DNA from: Clostridiaceae bacterium
GTDB lineage: Bacteria > Bacillota > Clostridia > Acetivibrionales > DTU013
Direction: 5' to 3'
Assembly: GCA_012519745.1 (NCBI GenBank)
Contig: JAAYPO010000122.1
Coordinates: 1-46,874, forward strand
Length of the DNA: 46,874 nt
Below, piece by piece: positions 1 through 7,142 of the stretch; the stretch's first letter is position 1; each line of letters opens with the position of its first letter. The notes beneath the pieces are model-generated. The model did not search any database, had not been told where the DNA came from, and saw only the letters and a list, made by a program, of their open reading frames with translations. The position numbers were made by a program, and so were the translations under genes.

Positions 1-794
1 CCATCCTGATATTCCAATGGCAGGTAATCTTTGCTGAACGCCACATCATCATTTGCTATATGCTGAAGATATACATATACGATAGTTTTATCGGCGTCAT
101 TGCACAGAGCATACTCAAACATGCCAAAGCTTCCATAAGCGGTGATGTAAGCAGGGCTGCTGAACTTCGTATCAGAATACTCCACAGTATGGACTATTGG
201 CCCGTCTTTTAGCGGGATCTCACATTTTATGCCCTTTAGCCTGTTGATCTCCTCGTTATACTCTTGTTCAGTGTACGTGCATTTTAAAAACTGCTGATAC
301 GAATTATCAAATCCTCCGCCATGACACGAATAAAAATAGTATATATCCGAAGCATTTTCAGATATGCGTTGAGGGAAGATGTAAAGTCCGCTGAACAGAT
401 CCTGCCTTTCAGCTTCTATGTGGCCTTCATATATCCCATAGTTGTCCGTATCGATAGTCGCATATCCCTCACTTCCAAGTGAGAATATACCTAATACGAA
501 AAGGCCTAATATCAACGTACCGGTAATACTGGCAGCTACCGCTCCCAGAACTATAAACACTGCCTTGAGCCTGCTTTTCCTTTTGACCTTCAGTGCCAGT
601 TCTTTGAATTCCCTTTCATTACTGGTCTTGATTTCATCGGTCATAGCCGGATTTTGGCATGATTCCATGAGATCCCTGCAAGCCGGGCACTCTTTTATAT
701 GATCTTCAACCATCTGCATGGAATTTTTACTGCATACTCCGTCGATATACAGCGGTATAATGTCTTTTATTATATCGCAATTGATTTTATCCAT
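1..794 (-). CDS. Zinc-finger anti-sigma factor, cut by left window edge
   Basis: I translated the minus strand from ATG at 794; 264 codons are visible before the window ends, so the C-terminus is missing. The first 45 residues hold an anti-sigma zinc-finger pattern: an early Cys (INC), then H-x3-C-x2-C in DHIKECPAC. A single membrane helix of about 25 hydrophobic residues follows a KRKSRLK stretch near residue 75. The rest is an extracytoplasmic domain that I do not recognise. The ATG lies inside the last codons of the sigma factor gene (8-bp overlap), so the two are translationally coupled. By family knowledge the zinc-finger domain would hold the ECF sigma factor at the membrane until a signal reaches the outer domain. 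Certain as an anti-sigma type; the signal is unknown. Confidence 0.85.
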   Translation of the reverse strand, partial: MDKINCDIIKDIIPLYIDGVCSKNSMQMVEDHIKECPACRDLMESCQNPAMTDEIKTSNEREFKELALKVKRKSRLKAVFIVLGAVAASITGTLILGLFVLGIFSLGSEGYATIDTDNYGIYEGHIEAERQDLFSGLYIFPQRISENASDIYYFYSCHGGGFDNSYQQFLKCTYTEQEYNEEINRLKGIKCEIPLKDGPIVHTVEYSDTKFSSPAYITAYGSFGMFEYALCNDADKTIVYVYLQHIANDDVAFSKDYLPLEYQD

Positions 795-1275
795 TATATC
801 CCTCCATTCCTTCCTGTATCTGAGATTTTGCTCTGTAATAGGTTACTCTTGCCCAATTCTCTGATTTGCTGAAAATACAGCCAATTTCCTTGTACGAAAG
901 TTCTCCAAAGACACGCAGCATGAACACCTCTTTGTAAGGCTCGCTCATCCTGTGCAGGCATTCGTGGATCTTAAGTATCTGCTCCTTGCGGCAGTACTCA
1001 TTTTCCAGACTTCTTTCATCGATTATGTCTTCTATATTTTCCAACGATCTGATTCGTTTCTCTTTACGAATGTAGTCGATATATGTATTTTTAGCGATCT
1101 GGCAAAGCCAGGAAAACACATTTGCGTTATCCTTGAGATCTCTCACTTTCTCCAGGGCTTTGAAAAATGTTTGCTGTGTTATTTCCCTTGCAATGGTTTC
1201 GCTGGAGCTCAGCCTTATTACAAAGGAGTAGACTCTGGAGAAGTACCTGTTGTACAGCAGTTCTATTTCGAGCAA
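787..1275 (-). CDS. ECF-type RNA polymerase sigma factor
   Basis: A 162-residue protein with the sigma-70 region 2 signature near residues 8-75 (LYNRYFSRVYSFV, then VFSWLCQIAKNTYIDYIRKE) and region 4 near 105-155 (YKEVFMLRVFGELSYKEIG, then a recognition helix SENWARVTYYRAK). Length is normal for the ECF family. The start is TTG at 1275, supported by AGGAGGTG at 1281-1288 five bases upstream; no ATG fits. It overlaps the anti-sigma gene by 8 bp. A promoter of ECF form lies just upstream (1295-1323), which suggests that it transcribes its own operon. The regulon is not visible in this window. Confidence 0.93.
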   Translation of the reverse strand: MLEIELLYNRYFSRVYSFVIRLSSSETIAREITQQTFFKALEKVRDLKDNANVFSWLCQIAKNTYIDYIRKEKRIRSLENIEDIIDERSLENEYCRKEQILKIHECLHRMSEPYKEVFMLRVFGELSYKEIGCIFSKSENWARVTYYRAKSQIQEGMEGYNG

Positions 1276-1294
1276 TTTTTCACCTCCTCATATG

Positions 1295-1323
1295 TATAAC
1301 GAGGAATCTCTCATTTCGTTACA
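1295..1323 (-). promoter_or_regulatory. Putative autoregulatory ECF promoter
   Basis: On the minus strand TGTAAC (1323-1318) and CGTTATA (1301-1295) are separated by 16 bases, the layout of ECF sigma promoters (AAC-containing -35, CGT-containing -10). Transcription would begin close to the ribosome binding site, leaving a leader of only about 13 bases, which is a little tight. Assignment is by pattern only. Confidence 0.5.
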
Positions 1324-1355
1324 AACTTTTTATGCTTCACAGTCAAATTATATAA

Positions 1356-1535
1356 AAAGAGGATAGCCCCTGTGGGATTCCCGTGGCTAAAGATATCAGA
1401 AAATGCTTCATAATAAGAAGCGCTAATCTGTATAATTCAACCACTGCTTATAAAATAATATCAAATTCTTCGCTTATGAGCAGTACAATAGAATACTTTA
1501 TTGATAACAATGAAGAATTTGAAGTGAAAATGTAA
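1356..1535 (+). pseudogene. Possible gene remnant (59 codons, C-terminal end)
   Basis: The 358-bp gap between the sigma factor and the DUF4256 gene holds an open frame on the plus strand with no good start: stop-free from 1356 to TAA at 1533-1535, with GTG at 1383 and ATG at 1476 as the only start candidates. The translated end (SSTIEYFIDNNEEFEVKM) has a protein-like composition and looks like the C-terminus of a lost gene. No ribosome binding site precedes either start. It may equally be chance, as the stretch is short. I do not recognise a family. Confidence 0.25.
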
Positions 1536-1590
1536 TTTTTCATTATAAAGATAAAGCACGGCAGGTTTGATTTCATAAAGAGAAAATAGA

Positions 1591-1626
1591 ATCAGCGGAG
1601 CAAACTCTTTAGACTGCTCCGCCGAT
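1591..1626 (-). terminator. Hairpin terminator after the DUF4256 gene
   Basis: A 12-base stem (ATCAGCGGAGCA against TGCTCCGCCGAT, one mismatch) begins 8 bases past the minus-strand stop codon. It is followed by a T-rich stretch (TCTATTTTCTCTTT) rather than a clean T run, so it is probably a moderate terminator. Confidence 0.6.
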
Positions 1627-1633
1627 TATTGAT

Positions 1634-2179
1634 TCATACCCTCAGTAAGCCTCGAAAGCCTCTGGCGGCGTAATATGATTCAGCGCCATTGTGGTACACA
1701 AAGACAGTGTTATAGCGGCGGTCACAAAAGATAGCACCGCCAAGCCGGCGTATCTCCGGAGGTGTTTTCACCCAGCTTGATGTTTTTGTATCAAAATCGC
1801 CATGTTTCTGCAGTTCACGATATTGCTCCTCCGTCAGCAGTTCGATACCCATGGCGGCAGCCATTTCAACAGCGCTGCTTGCCGGCCTGTGTGCCTTCCT
1901 GGACTCTAGCGCTTCACGGTCATAGCACACACTTCTGCGGCCTTTGGGACTCTCTGCAGAACAATCGCAAAAAACGTATTCGCCGGTCTCCTTGTCATGA
2001 TCGACAACATCCGGCTCGCCGCCGGTCCTTTCCATCTCGTACAGCGACCATGCCTTTGCAGGATTCGCCTCGAGCCTTGCCTGCACATCTTCCCAAACGA
2101 TCCCGCTATGACGGTCCATATTTTCCCCAAAGCGGTCTTTCAGAACAGCAAGCAGTTCATCCCGCTGCTCCGGCGGCAA
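1634..2179 (-). CDS. DUF4256 family protein, 5' end uncertain
   Basis: The 181-residue product matches my memory of the DUF4256 family throughout: an N-terminal PEQRDELL segment, GGEPDVV, CDCSAESPKGRRS, GIELLTEEQYRELQKHG, and a C-terminal end with GGAIFCDRRYNTVFVYHNGAESYYAARGF split over two blocks. Function is unknown. The first usable start is TTG at 2179, without a clear ribosome binding site. A well-placed ATG at 2290 (behind GGGAGAGGG, 6 bases past the wrbA-like stop) is in the same frame but runs into an in-frame TAG at 2209-2207 after 27 codons. Either translation begins at the TTG or the gene has an amber mutation in a 5' extension. It would be co-transcribed with the flavodoxin gene upstream. 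Confidence 0.8.
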   Translation of the reverse strand: MPPEQRDELLAVLKDRFGENMDRHSGIVWEDVQARLEANPAKAWSLYEMERTGGEPDVVDHDKETGEYVFCDCSAESPKGRRSVCYDREALESRKAHRPASSAVEMAAAMGIELLTEEQYRELQKHGDFDTKTSSWVKTPPEIRRLGGAIFCDRRYNTVFVYHNGAESYYAARGFRGLLRV

Positions 2180-2296
2180 TTCAGGAAATCCCGGTCTTTC
2201 TGCCGACTACGGCGCCTCTTTCGACTCGTGCGGTTTCATTTCCCCCGGCAAATCCTGCGGATCTTCTCCTTTACCGACTGCATTCCTCATTCCCGG

Positions 2297-2911
2297 TCAG
2301 CCCTCTCCCGCATTTTTGACCCACTGTGCAACAGTAACGGTCCGTTTTGCCTGATGCTTCACTGCAGCCTGTACATCCTCGATCATATTGCCGTTCTGAT
2401 CGACCGTCACGCTTGTTCCGTAAGGATTCCCTCCGGCTCCGAACAGCACCGGATCAGTATAGCCGGGAGCCGCGATGATCGCCCCCCAGTGATGCATTGA
2501 AGTATAAATCGATAAAATGGTTGCTTCCTGTCCGCCATGCGGATTTTGAGCGGAGGACATAGCGCTCACAACCTTGTTCACGGTCTTTCCCTGTGCCCAA
2601 AGCCCGCCCTGCATATCAAGAAACTGTTTCATCTGCGATGTCATGCCTCCGAAACGGGTCGGTGAACTGAAAATAATCGCATCAGCCCACTCCAGATCAG
2701 CAGACTGAGCCTCAGGTACGTCCCTGGTTGCCTCCACATGAGCCTTCCATGCCGGACTGCTGTCGATCACGGATTGGGGCGCAAGCTCATGCACCTTCAG
2801 GATCCTCACTTCAGCCCCGGCTTCCATTGCGCCTTCAGCGGCCCACTTGGCCAGCTGGTAGTTGGTGCCGCCCATACTATAATAGATTATTGCTAATTTA
2901 ACCTTACTCAT
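2297..2911 (-). CDS. wrbA: WrbA-like flavodoxin / NAD(P)H:quinone oxidoreductase
   Basis: The 204-residue protein has the flavodoxin fold pattern: an FMN phosphate loop near residue 10-16 (YYSMGGTNYQ), FSSPTRFGGM near 80-90 and the WrbA hallmark GYTDPVLFGAGGNPYG near 150-165. WrbA proteins are cytoplasmic, tetrameric FMN enzymes that reduce quinones by two electrons using NAD(P)H. AAGGAGAG sits 8 bases before the ATG. The gene is followed directly by the DUF4256 gene on the same strand. The symbol follows the family; whether the enzyme is NADH:quinone active here is inferred. Confidence 0.9.
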   Translation of the reverse strand: MSKVKLAIIYYSMGGTNYQLAKWAAEGAMEAGAEVRILKVHELAPQSVIDSSPAWKAHVEATRDVPEAQSADLEWADAIIFSSPTRFGGMTSQMKQFLDMQGGLWAQGKTVNKVVSAMSSAQNPHGGQEATILSIYTSMHHWGAIIAAPGYTDPVLFGAGGNPYGTSVTVDQNGNMIEDVQAAVKHQAKRTVTVAQWVKNAGEG

Positions 2912-2990
2912 TGATATCTCTCCTTTTCAAAAAAATCGTTTATGGTTTCAAGTTTATTCTGCCCAATTAAGAAATAAGTTTTATATATAA

Positions 2991-3002
2991 CGGTTTCAAC
3001 CG
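2991..3002. promoter_or_regulatory. Palindrome CGGTT-N2-AACCG upstream of the wrbA-like gene
   Basis: A 12-base inverted repeat (CGGTTTCAACCG) lies about 80 bases before the flavodoxin start, next to an AT-rich TATATA that could serve as its -10. It may be an operator for a redox- or quinone-sensing repressor. This is inferred from symmetry and position only. Confidence 0.3.
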
Positions 3003-3175
3003 AGAATTAAGCTCAGTAAGTTGTTACTAATCAATTACCCGATATTTGAGTTTGGAAACCGAATTTTTCCTTTTTCCCGCGGCATTGGAATGCAAATCCC
3101 TTGATAACCCTCGATCGTCAATCACATAGATGTGAAAGTGACAGTAATAAGAATCCAGAAATATTATTAAAACTA

Positions 3176-3204
3176 TTGACATATTCCTTATTATTACCTA
3201 TAAT
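3176..3204 (+). promoter_or_regulatory. Consensus sigma-A promoter
   Basis: A perfect TTGACA (3176-3181) and perfect TATAAT (3199-3204) stand 17 bases apart, 32 bases before the HTH gene start. A constitutive-strength promoter like this ahead of a regulator gene suggests that repression or autoregulation may act on it, but no clear operator was seen. Confidence 0.92.
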
Positions 3205-3235
3205 GACTTTACAAGAAACGATAAGGAGCATTATT

Positions 3236-3679
3236 ATGACTAAAGATTATTATACAGTAGAACAAATTTCAGAAATACTGAACATCCATCCAAAAACCAT
3301 TCAGCGTTACATCCGTGAGGGAAGACTGCCCGCGGTGAAGATCGGCAAGAGCTGGCGCATAACCGGCCATGATCTGAGCGTTTTTATCGAGGGTGAAGGC
3401 AGCATGGGATCGGCATCGAAAAAACGGACAACTCAAAGCACCATCGCATCTTCGGTTGTTGACATCAATGTAAACAGAAAACAGGATGCCATCCGTATCA
3501 TGAATACGCTTACAGCCTCATTGAATACCAAGCCGCCGGAATATGGGCGCTCATCCATGCAGACCCAATATATCGAGCGTGAAAACATGGTACGGGTCAC
3601 ATTGTGGGGCGACGTTCGCTTCATGGCAATAATGATGGACACGATTGCAGCATTAACAGAGCAAAATAATGAGGAGTGA
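3236..3679 (+). CDS. Excisionase/MerR-like HTH DNA-binding protein
   Basis: A 147-residue protein whose first 52 residues form an HTH_17-type winged helix (YYTVEQISEILNIHPKTIQR, YIREGRLPAVKIGKSWRIT, DLSVFIEG). A short linker leads to a roughly 70-residue C-terminal domain (INVNRKQDAIRIMNTL to FMAIMMDTIAAL) that I do not recognise and that may bind a ligand or dimerise. ATG at 3236 is chosen because AAGGAG precedes it and because it lies downstream of the consensus promoter; longer in-frame readings start before the promoter. It is coupled to the hydrolase gene four bases downstream, and probably regulates it. Confidence 0.87.
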   Translation: MTKDYYTVEQISEILNIHPKTIQRYIREGRLPAVKIGKSWRITGHDLSVFIEGEGSMGSASKKRTTQSTIASSVVDINVNRKQDAIRIMNTLTASLNTKPPEYGRSSMQTQYIERENMVRVTLWGDVRFMAIMMDTIAALTEQNNEE

Positions 3680-3683
3680 TCGC

Positions 3684-4514
3684 ATGAAAATCAGTGTATT
3701 CAAGACCGAAGCCGGGCGAGACAAAGTCCGGGCGTATTATAGCCAGGTGCTCGGTCAGTTCCCCTTTGGACAGCAATATGCAGATACAACATATGGTAAG
3801 ACATTCATGCTTACAGCCGGGCAGGAGTCAAATCCGCCCATCATCCTGCTGCATGGCTCATGCAGCAACAGTGCGTTCTGGTTCCCCGAGATCATGGTAC
3901 TATCAAGTAATTACAGGGTCTATGCCGTCGACATCATCGGCGAAGCCGGTAACAGCGAAGAGTACAGACCTGATCTTAACTCAGATGCCTTTGCGCTCTG
4001 GATGAAGGAGGTCCTTGATGCCCTGAAGCTTGAAAAGACCGCTTTAGCCGGCAACTCGCTGGGCGGCTGGATGGCTCTGAAATTTGCCACAGCTTACCCC
4101 GAAAGGGTTTCCAGGCTTATTCTGACAGCATCCGCCGGTCTTTCTCAGGTCAGTCCGCAATTTACTGCCAAAGTTGAACAGGAGCTTCAGCCGGATAAAA
4201 CTGTATCTATGGATCCGGCCCTTTTAGGGGATCAAGACATTCCGAAGGAAGCACTGTATTTTATGGATCTGATTCTGGAAAACTTCAATCCGATAAAGGA
4301 ATTGCCTGTTTTCACAGATGAAGACCTGCAGCGGCTTGACATGCCCCTTCTTTTTATAGGAGGAGAAGATGATTCGATCATTGATACACAAGCTTCAGCA
4401 CAAAGACTCTCCCACCTTCTGCCATCAGCCAGGATTCATATGCTGCCTGACTGCGGGCATGCAGTATTCAACTCCATCGAATACATCCTTCCATTCTTGG
4501 CGGATACCCAATGA
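3684..4514 (+). CDS. Alpha/beta-fold hydrolase
   Basis: A 276-residue alpha/beta hydrolase. The oxyanion-side motif LLHGSC is near residue 56, the nucleophile elbow GNSLGG places Ser at 125, the acid is Asp 229/230 (GGEDDS) and the base is His 259 (DCGHA), so the catalytic triad is complete. Likely an intracellular esterase or C-C bond hydrolase; the substrate is unknown. I chose ATG at 3684 because GAGGAGTGA lies just ahead; an ATG 15 bases upstream is less well placed. It forms a two-gene operon with the HTH gene, ending at the hairpin at 4564-4592. Confidence 0.9.
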   Translation: MKISVFKTEAGRDKVRAYYSQVLGQFPFGQQYADTTYGKTFMLTAGQESNPPIILLHGSCSNSAFWFPEIMVLSSNYRVYAVDIIGEAGNSEEYRPDLNSDAFALWMKEVLDALKLEKTALAGNSLGGWMALKFATAYPERVSRLILTASAGLSQVSPQFTAKVEQELQPDKTVSMDPALLGDQDIPKEALYFMDLILENFNPIKELPVFTDEDLQRLDMPLLFIGGEDDSIIDTQASAQRLSHLLPSARIHMLPDCGHAVFNSIEYILPFLADTQ

Positions 4515-4563
4515 ACGCCCAACTTGCATAAGCAAGTCGGCCTGTTTGAAAAAACCGACATGT

Positions 4564-4592
4564 AAAAAAGGCGTCATATCTGACGCCTTTTT
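4564..4592. terminator. Bidirectional Rho-independent terminator
   Basis: Stem GGCGTCA / TGACGCC with a 4-base loop, A6 on the left and T5 on the right, sits between the convergent hydrolase gene (ends 4514) and the 431-residue protein gene (ends 4627). It can serve both strands. Confidence 0.92.
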
Positions 4593-4626
4593 GCATGCAC
4601 TAGTGAAGGTAATGGCGCTAGACACA

Positions 4627-5922
4627 TCAGTCAGACAGGTCGTGCCTGGCGCCCAGCTTATCCAAAAGGGACTTTTTCCAGCTTTCCACAGAGCGGTGGA
4701 TCACTCTGCCAATGAACCGCTTGCGCAGCTCCTGGATAGCAGGTGTCCTCATTTTCAGCATGCGCTGGTCCGAGTTTGCTTCTTCTTTTAATGCTTCATC
4801 CGAAAGAGAGAATATCTCCCGCCGCATTTGAGTCGCTTCCATTCCACGGTTCAGGAGCATCAGGAAGCCATCCCACCCAGGGCCCGCCCGGAACAGATAT
4901 GTTGCCGCATCCTCACCTGGTATAGAAAACTCCACCACTGCTGTCTTGCCATCTTTGGACGGGATCGCCATCCAGATAGCCCAGCGCAGTGCATCTTCCT
5001 GTTCAGCCGTCAATTCTGCAGCCCCGCCGTCATTCTCGCCCGTGCCCGCGCTCAGATTTGCATCTGCATTTTCATTGAGCTTTTCGATCTCAGCCTGTTT
5101 CAATGCTTCAAACTCCTCATCCGGCAGACATTTGATGCCAACTGCAAGATGCTCGTGATCACATATCTCTTTTAACTGCTCATATGTCGGAGCCGCCTTG
5201 CTGTTCCTTGCCTTTTTTTCTATAGCTCCTGTCAGCGTCACAGGCAGCTGCTTCAACTGGACAGCGATCCCCTCCCGCAGCAATGCTCCGGCTTTGGTGA
5301 CTTCCGAAAACCCAAGGGATGGTACCAGCTTTTTTACAAAGGCAATATCATTGTTCCTTAGCTCTCGTACTCGTTGAGTGATCGCTCCTTCCAGCAGATC
5401 AGAATCAGATCCCAGCATTGAGAAAGAATAGGCTTCATCAGCGTTCAACATGATCGTCAGCGTGTAATTTTCTCTTTTTATACCGTTTATGAACGCAAAA
5501 GGTATACGCCTTGCTCTCAGATTCGGCGACAGGATACAAAGGCAGTCCGAAAACACACCGATTTTCCCATTCCCGTTCAAAACCCCGTAAGAGTATTGTC
5601 CCTCGGTTTCCAGCACCGGCGCTCCGGTTACATAAAATGCAGACAAAACCTTTCTGTTGTATGCGTCCAGCAGATCGCGGTGAAACCACCGGCAGGTCTG
5701 GCCCATTTGTGAAATGACTATGGTTTCACCATTCGTTCTTATTTGTACGGCATGATTCTCAAATGTGATAAAATCCATATCGGCATAGGCGACAGAAACC
5801 CGGTCAAACAAACCGTCAAGGGTAAGTCCGTCAGCACAGATCAGCAGCTTTGCCTCACCCGATAATCGTGAGGAAGAAACCATTGCGTTATAATCAAAAT
5901 CCACGACAGTCTCGTTATCCAT
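4627..5922 (-). CDS. Conserved-looking protein of unknown function
   Basis: A 431-residue soluble protein that I do not recognise. It has no signal peptide or membrane helix. The first 200 residues are beta-rich with two similar halves (a strand-rich block near 20-75 and another near 110-165, each with short polar turns), reminiscent of paired PH-like domains. A Glu/Lys-rich helical linker follows (about 240-300), and a C-terminal block near 300-380 has TAEQEDALRWAIWMA and GRVIHRSVESW. AGAAGGAGG seven bases before the ATG supports the start. It is a single gene that shares the terminator at 4564-4592; the gene upstream is cheB on the same strand, 148 bp away. Confidence 0.8.
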   Translation of the reverse strand: MDNETVVDFDYNAMVSSSRLSGEAKLLICADGLTLDGLFDRVSVAYADMDFITFENHAVQIRTNGETIVISQMGQTCRWFHRDLLDAYNRKVLSAFYVTGAPVLETEGQYSYGVLNGNGKIGVFSDCLCILSPNLRARRIPFAFINGIKRENYTLTIMLNADEAYSFSMLGSDSDLLEGAITQRVRELRNNDIAFVKKLVPSLGFSEVTKAGALLREGIAVQLKQLPVTLTGAIEKKARNSKAAPTYEQLKEICDHEHLAVGIKCLPDEEFEALKQAEIEKLNENADANLSAGTGENDGGAAELTAEQEDALRWAIWMAIPSKDGKTAVVEFSIPGEDAATYLFRAGPGWDGFLMLLNRGMEATQMRREIFSLSDEALKEEANSDQRMLKMRTPAIQELRKRFIGRVIHRSVESWKKSLLDKLGARHDLSD

Positions 5923-6070
5923 TGTCTGCCTCCTTCTACGGTGACCGGCACGTCAGTCAGACACCAATTTTTTAGTTCATCCGTTCAGGAAAATCTATAC
6001 AACAATATTTTACCAGAAATTTGCCTGAATTACTCTATCCCAATGCACTTTCGTACATCCCCTAATAAAA

Positions 6071-7141
6071 TCAGCTCTTTTTAAGCATAAAAAGTAATGT
6101 TCTTTGAATATCTGCTAATGGAACCTGTTTTTCAACCGCACCTATGTTGTATGCCACCTTAGGCATACCATAAACAACACACGACTCTTCATCCTGCCCG
6201 ATAGTCCTGGCGCCACTCCTTCTCATTGACAAAAGTCCTTTAGCCCCATCATAACCCATACCGGTAAGAATGATACCTACAGCTTTACTGCCGCATTCTC
6301 TTGCCACCGATTCAAAAAGCACATCAACAGAGGGACAGTGTCCACTAACCCTTTCACTGCGAAAAACCTGGATCTTGAACCGTCCGCCTGTCTTTTTGAT
6401 CCTCATATGAGCATCACCCGGAGCTACAAACACGCATCCGTTTTCAATATAGTCACCATCCTGTGCTTCCTTCACCCTTAATTGTGTCGATTTATTTAAC
6501 CTCTCGGCAAACATCCGTGAAAAAACAGGCGGAATGTGCTGTACTATGGCAATGCCGGGAATGCTGGGAGGCAAGTATTTTAATATATTATGTATAGCCT
6601 CCGTACCGCCTGTAGAAGCTCCGACAGCAATAATCCGGCAGTCAGTCCCAGTATCTGCAGAAATACCGGCTTCAGCTGCATATCTGCCATCCTTATCAAC
6701 TGCAGCCCCGTAATAATGGTTTTTATTTTTTGTATTTGAAACATTAGCAGCAACTGCGATTTTTACTTTTTTAATAAGCTCGATTATGAACGCTGCAACA
6801 CCTTCTACCGAGTTTGCATCAGGTTTTTCAACAAAATCCACTGCTCCGGAGTTCATAGTTGCAAATACAGCATCGCTAACCGAACTGACGACAACAATGG
6901 GAATAGGATACTGGGGCATAAGCCTGCGAACAAACTCTATCCCGTTCATCCCGGGCATTTCAACATCACATGTAACAACATCCGGCTCATATTCCAGTAT
7001 CCTGTCCCGGGCTTCAAAAGCATCTCTCGCAGTTGCGATTACTTCAATTCCCGGATCAGAGGATATCCCTCTTGAAATAACTTCCCGAAACACAATGCTG
7101 TCATCGACAACCAATACTCTTATCTTTTTTGGAGTATCCAT
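6071..7141 (-). CDS. cheB: CheB: chemotaxis protein-glutamate methylesterase/deamidase
   Basis: A 356-residue protein. An N-terminal receiver domain (about 1-125) has Asp13-Asp14, phosphoacceptor Asp59 (TCDVEMPGMNG) and Lys near 107. The C-terminal methylesterase domain (about 168-355) has catalytic Ser177 (GASTGGT), His202 (VQHIPP) and Asp298 (GMGYDG). By family knowledge it removes methyl groups from receptor glutamates when its receiver is phosphorylated. It is the last gene of the cheY operon, one base after the fusion gene's stop codon. Length and catalytic residues are complete, so it should be active although no receptor gene is nearby. Confidence 0.97.
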   Translation of the reverse strand: MDTPKKIRVLVVDDSIVFREVISRGISSDPGIEVIATARDAFEARDRILEYEPDVVTCDVEMPGMNGIEFVRRLMPQYPIPIVVVSSVSDAVFATMNSGAVDFVEKPDANSVEGVAAFIIELIKKVKIAVAANVSNTKNKNHYYGAAVDKDGRYAAEAGISADTGTDCRIIAVGASTGGTEAIHNILKYLPPSIPGIAIVQHIPPVFSRMFAERLNKSTQLRVKEAQDGDYIENGCVFVAPGDAHMRIKKTGGRFKIQVFRSERVSGHCPSVDVLFESVARECGSKAVGIILTGMGYDGAKGLLSMRRSGARTIGQDEESCVVYGMPKVAYNIGAVEKQVPLADIQRTLLFMLKKS

Positions 7142-7142
7142 A

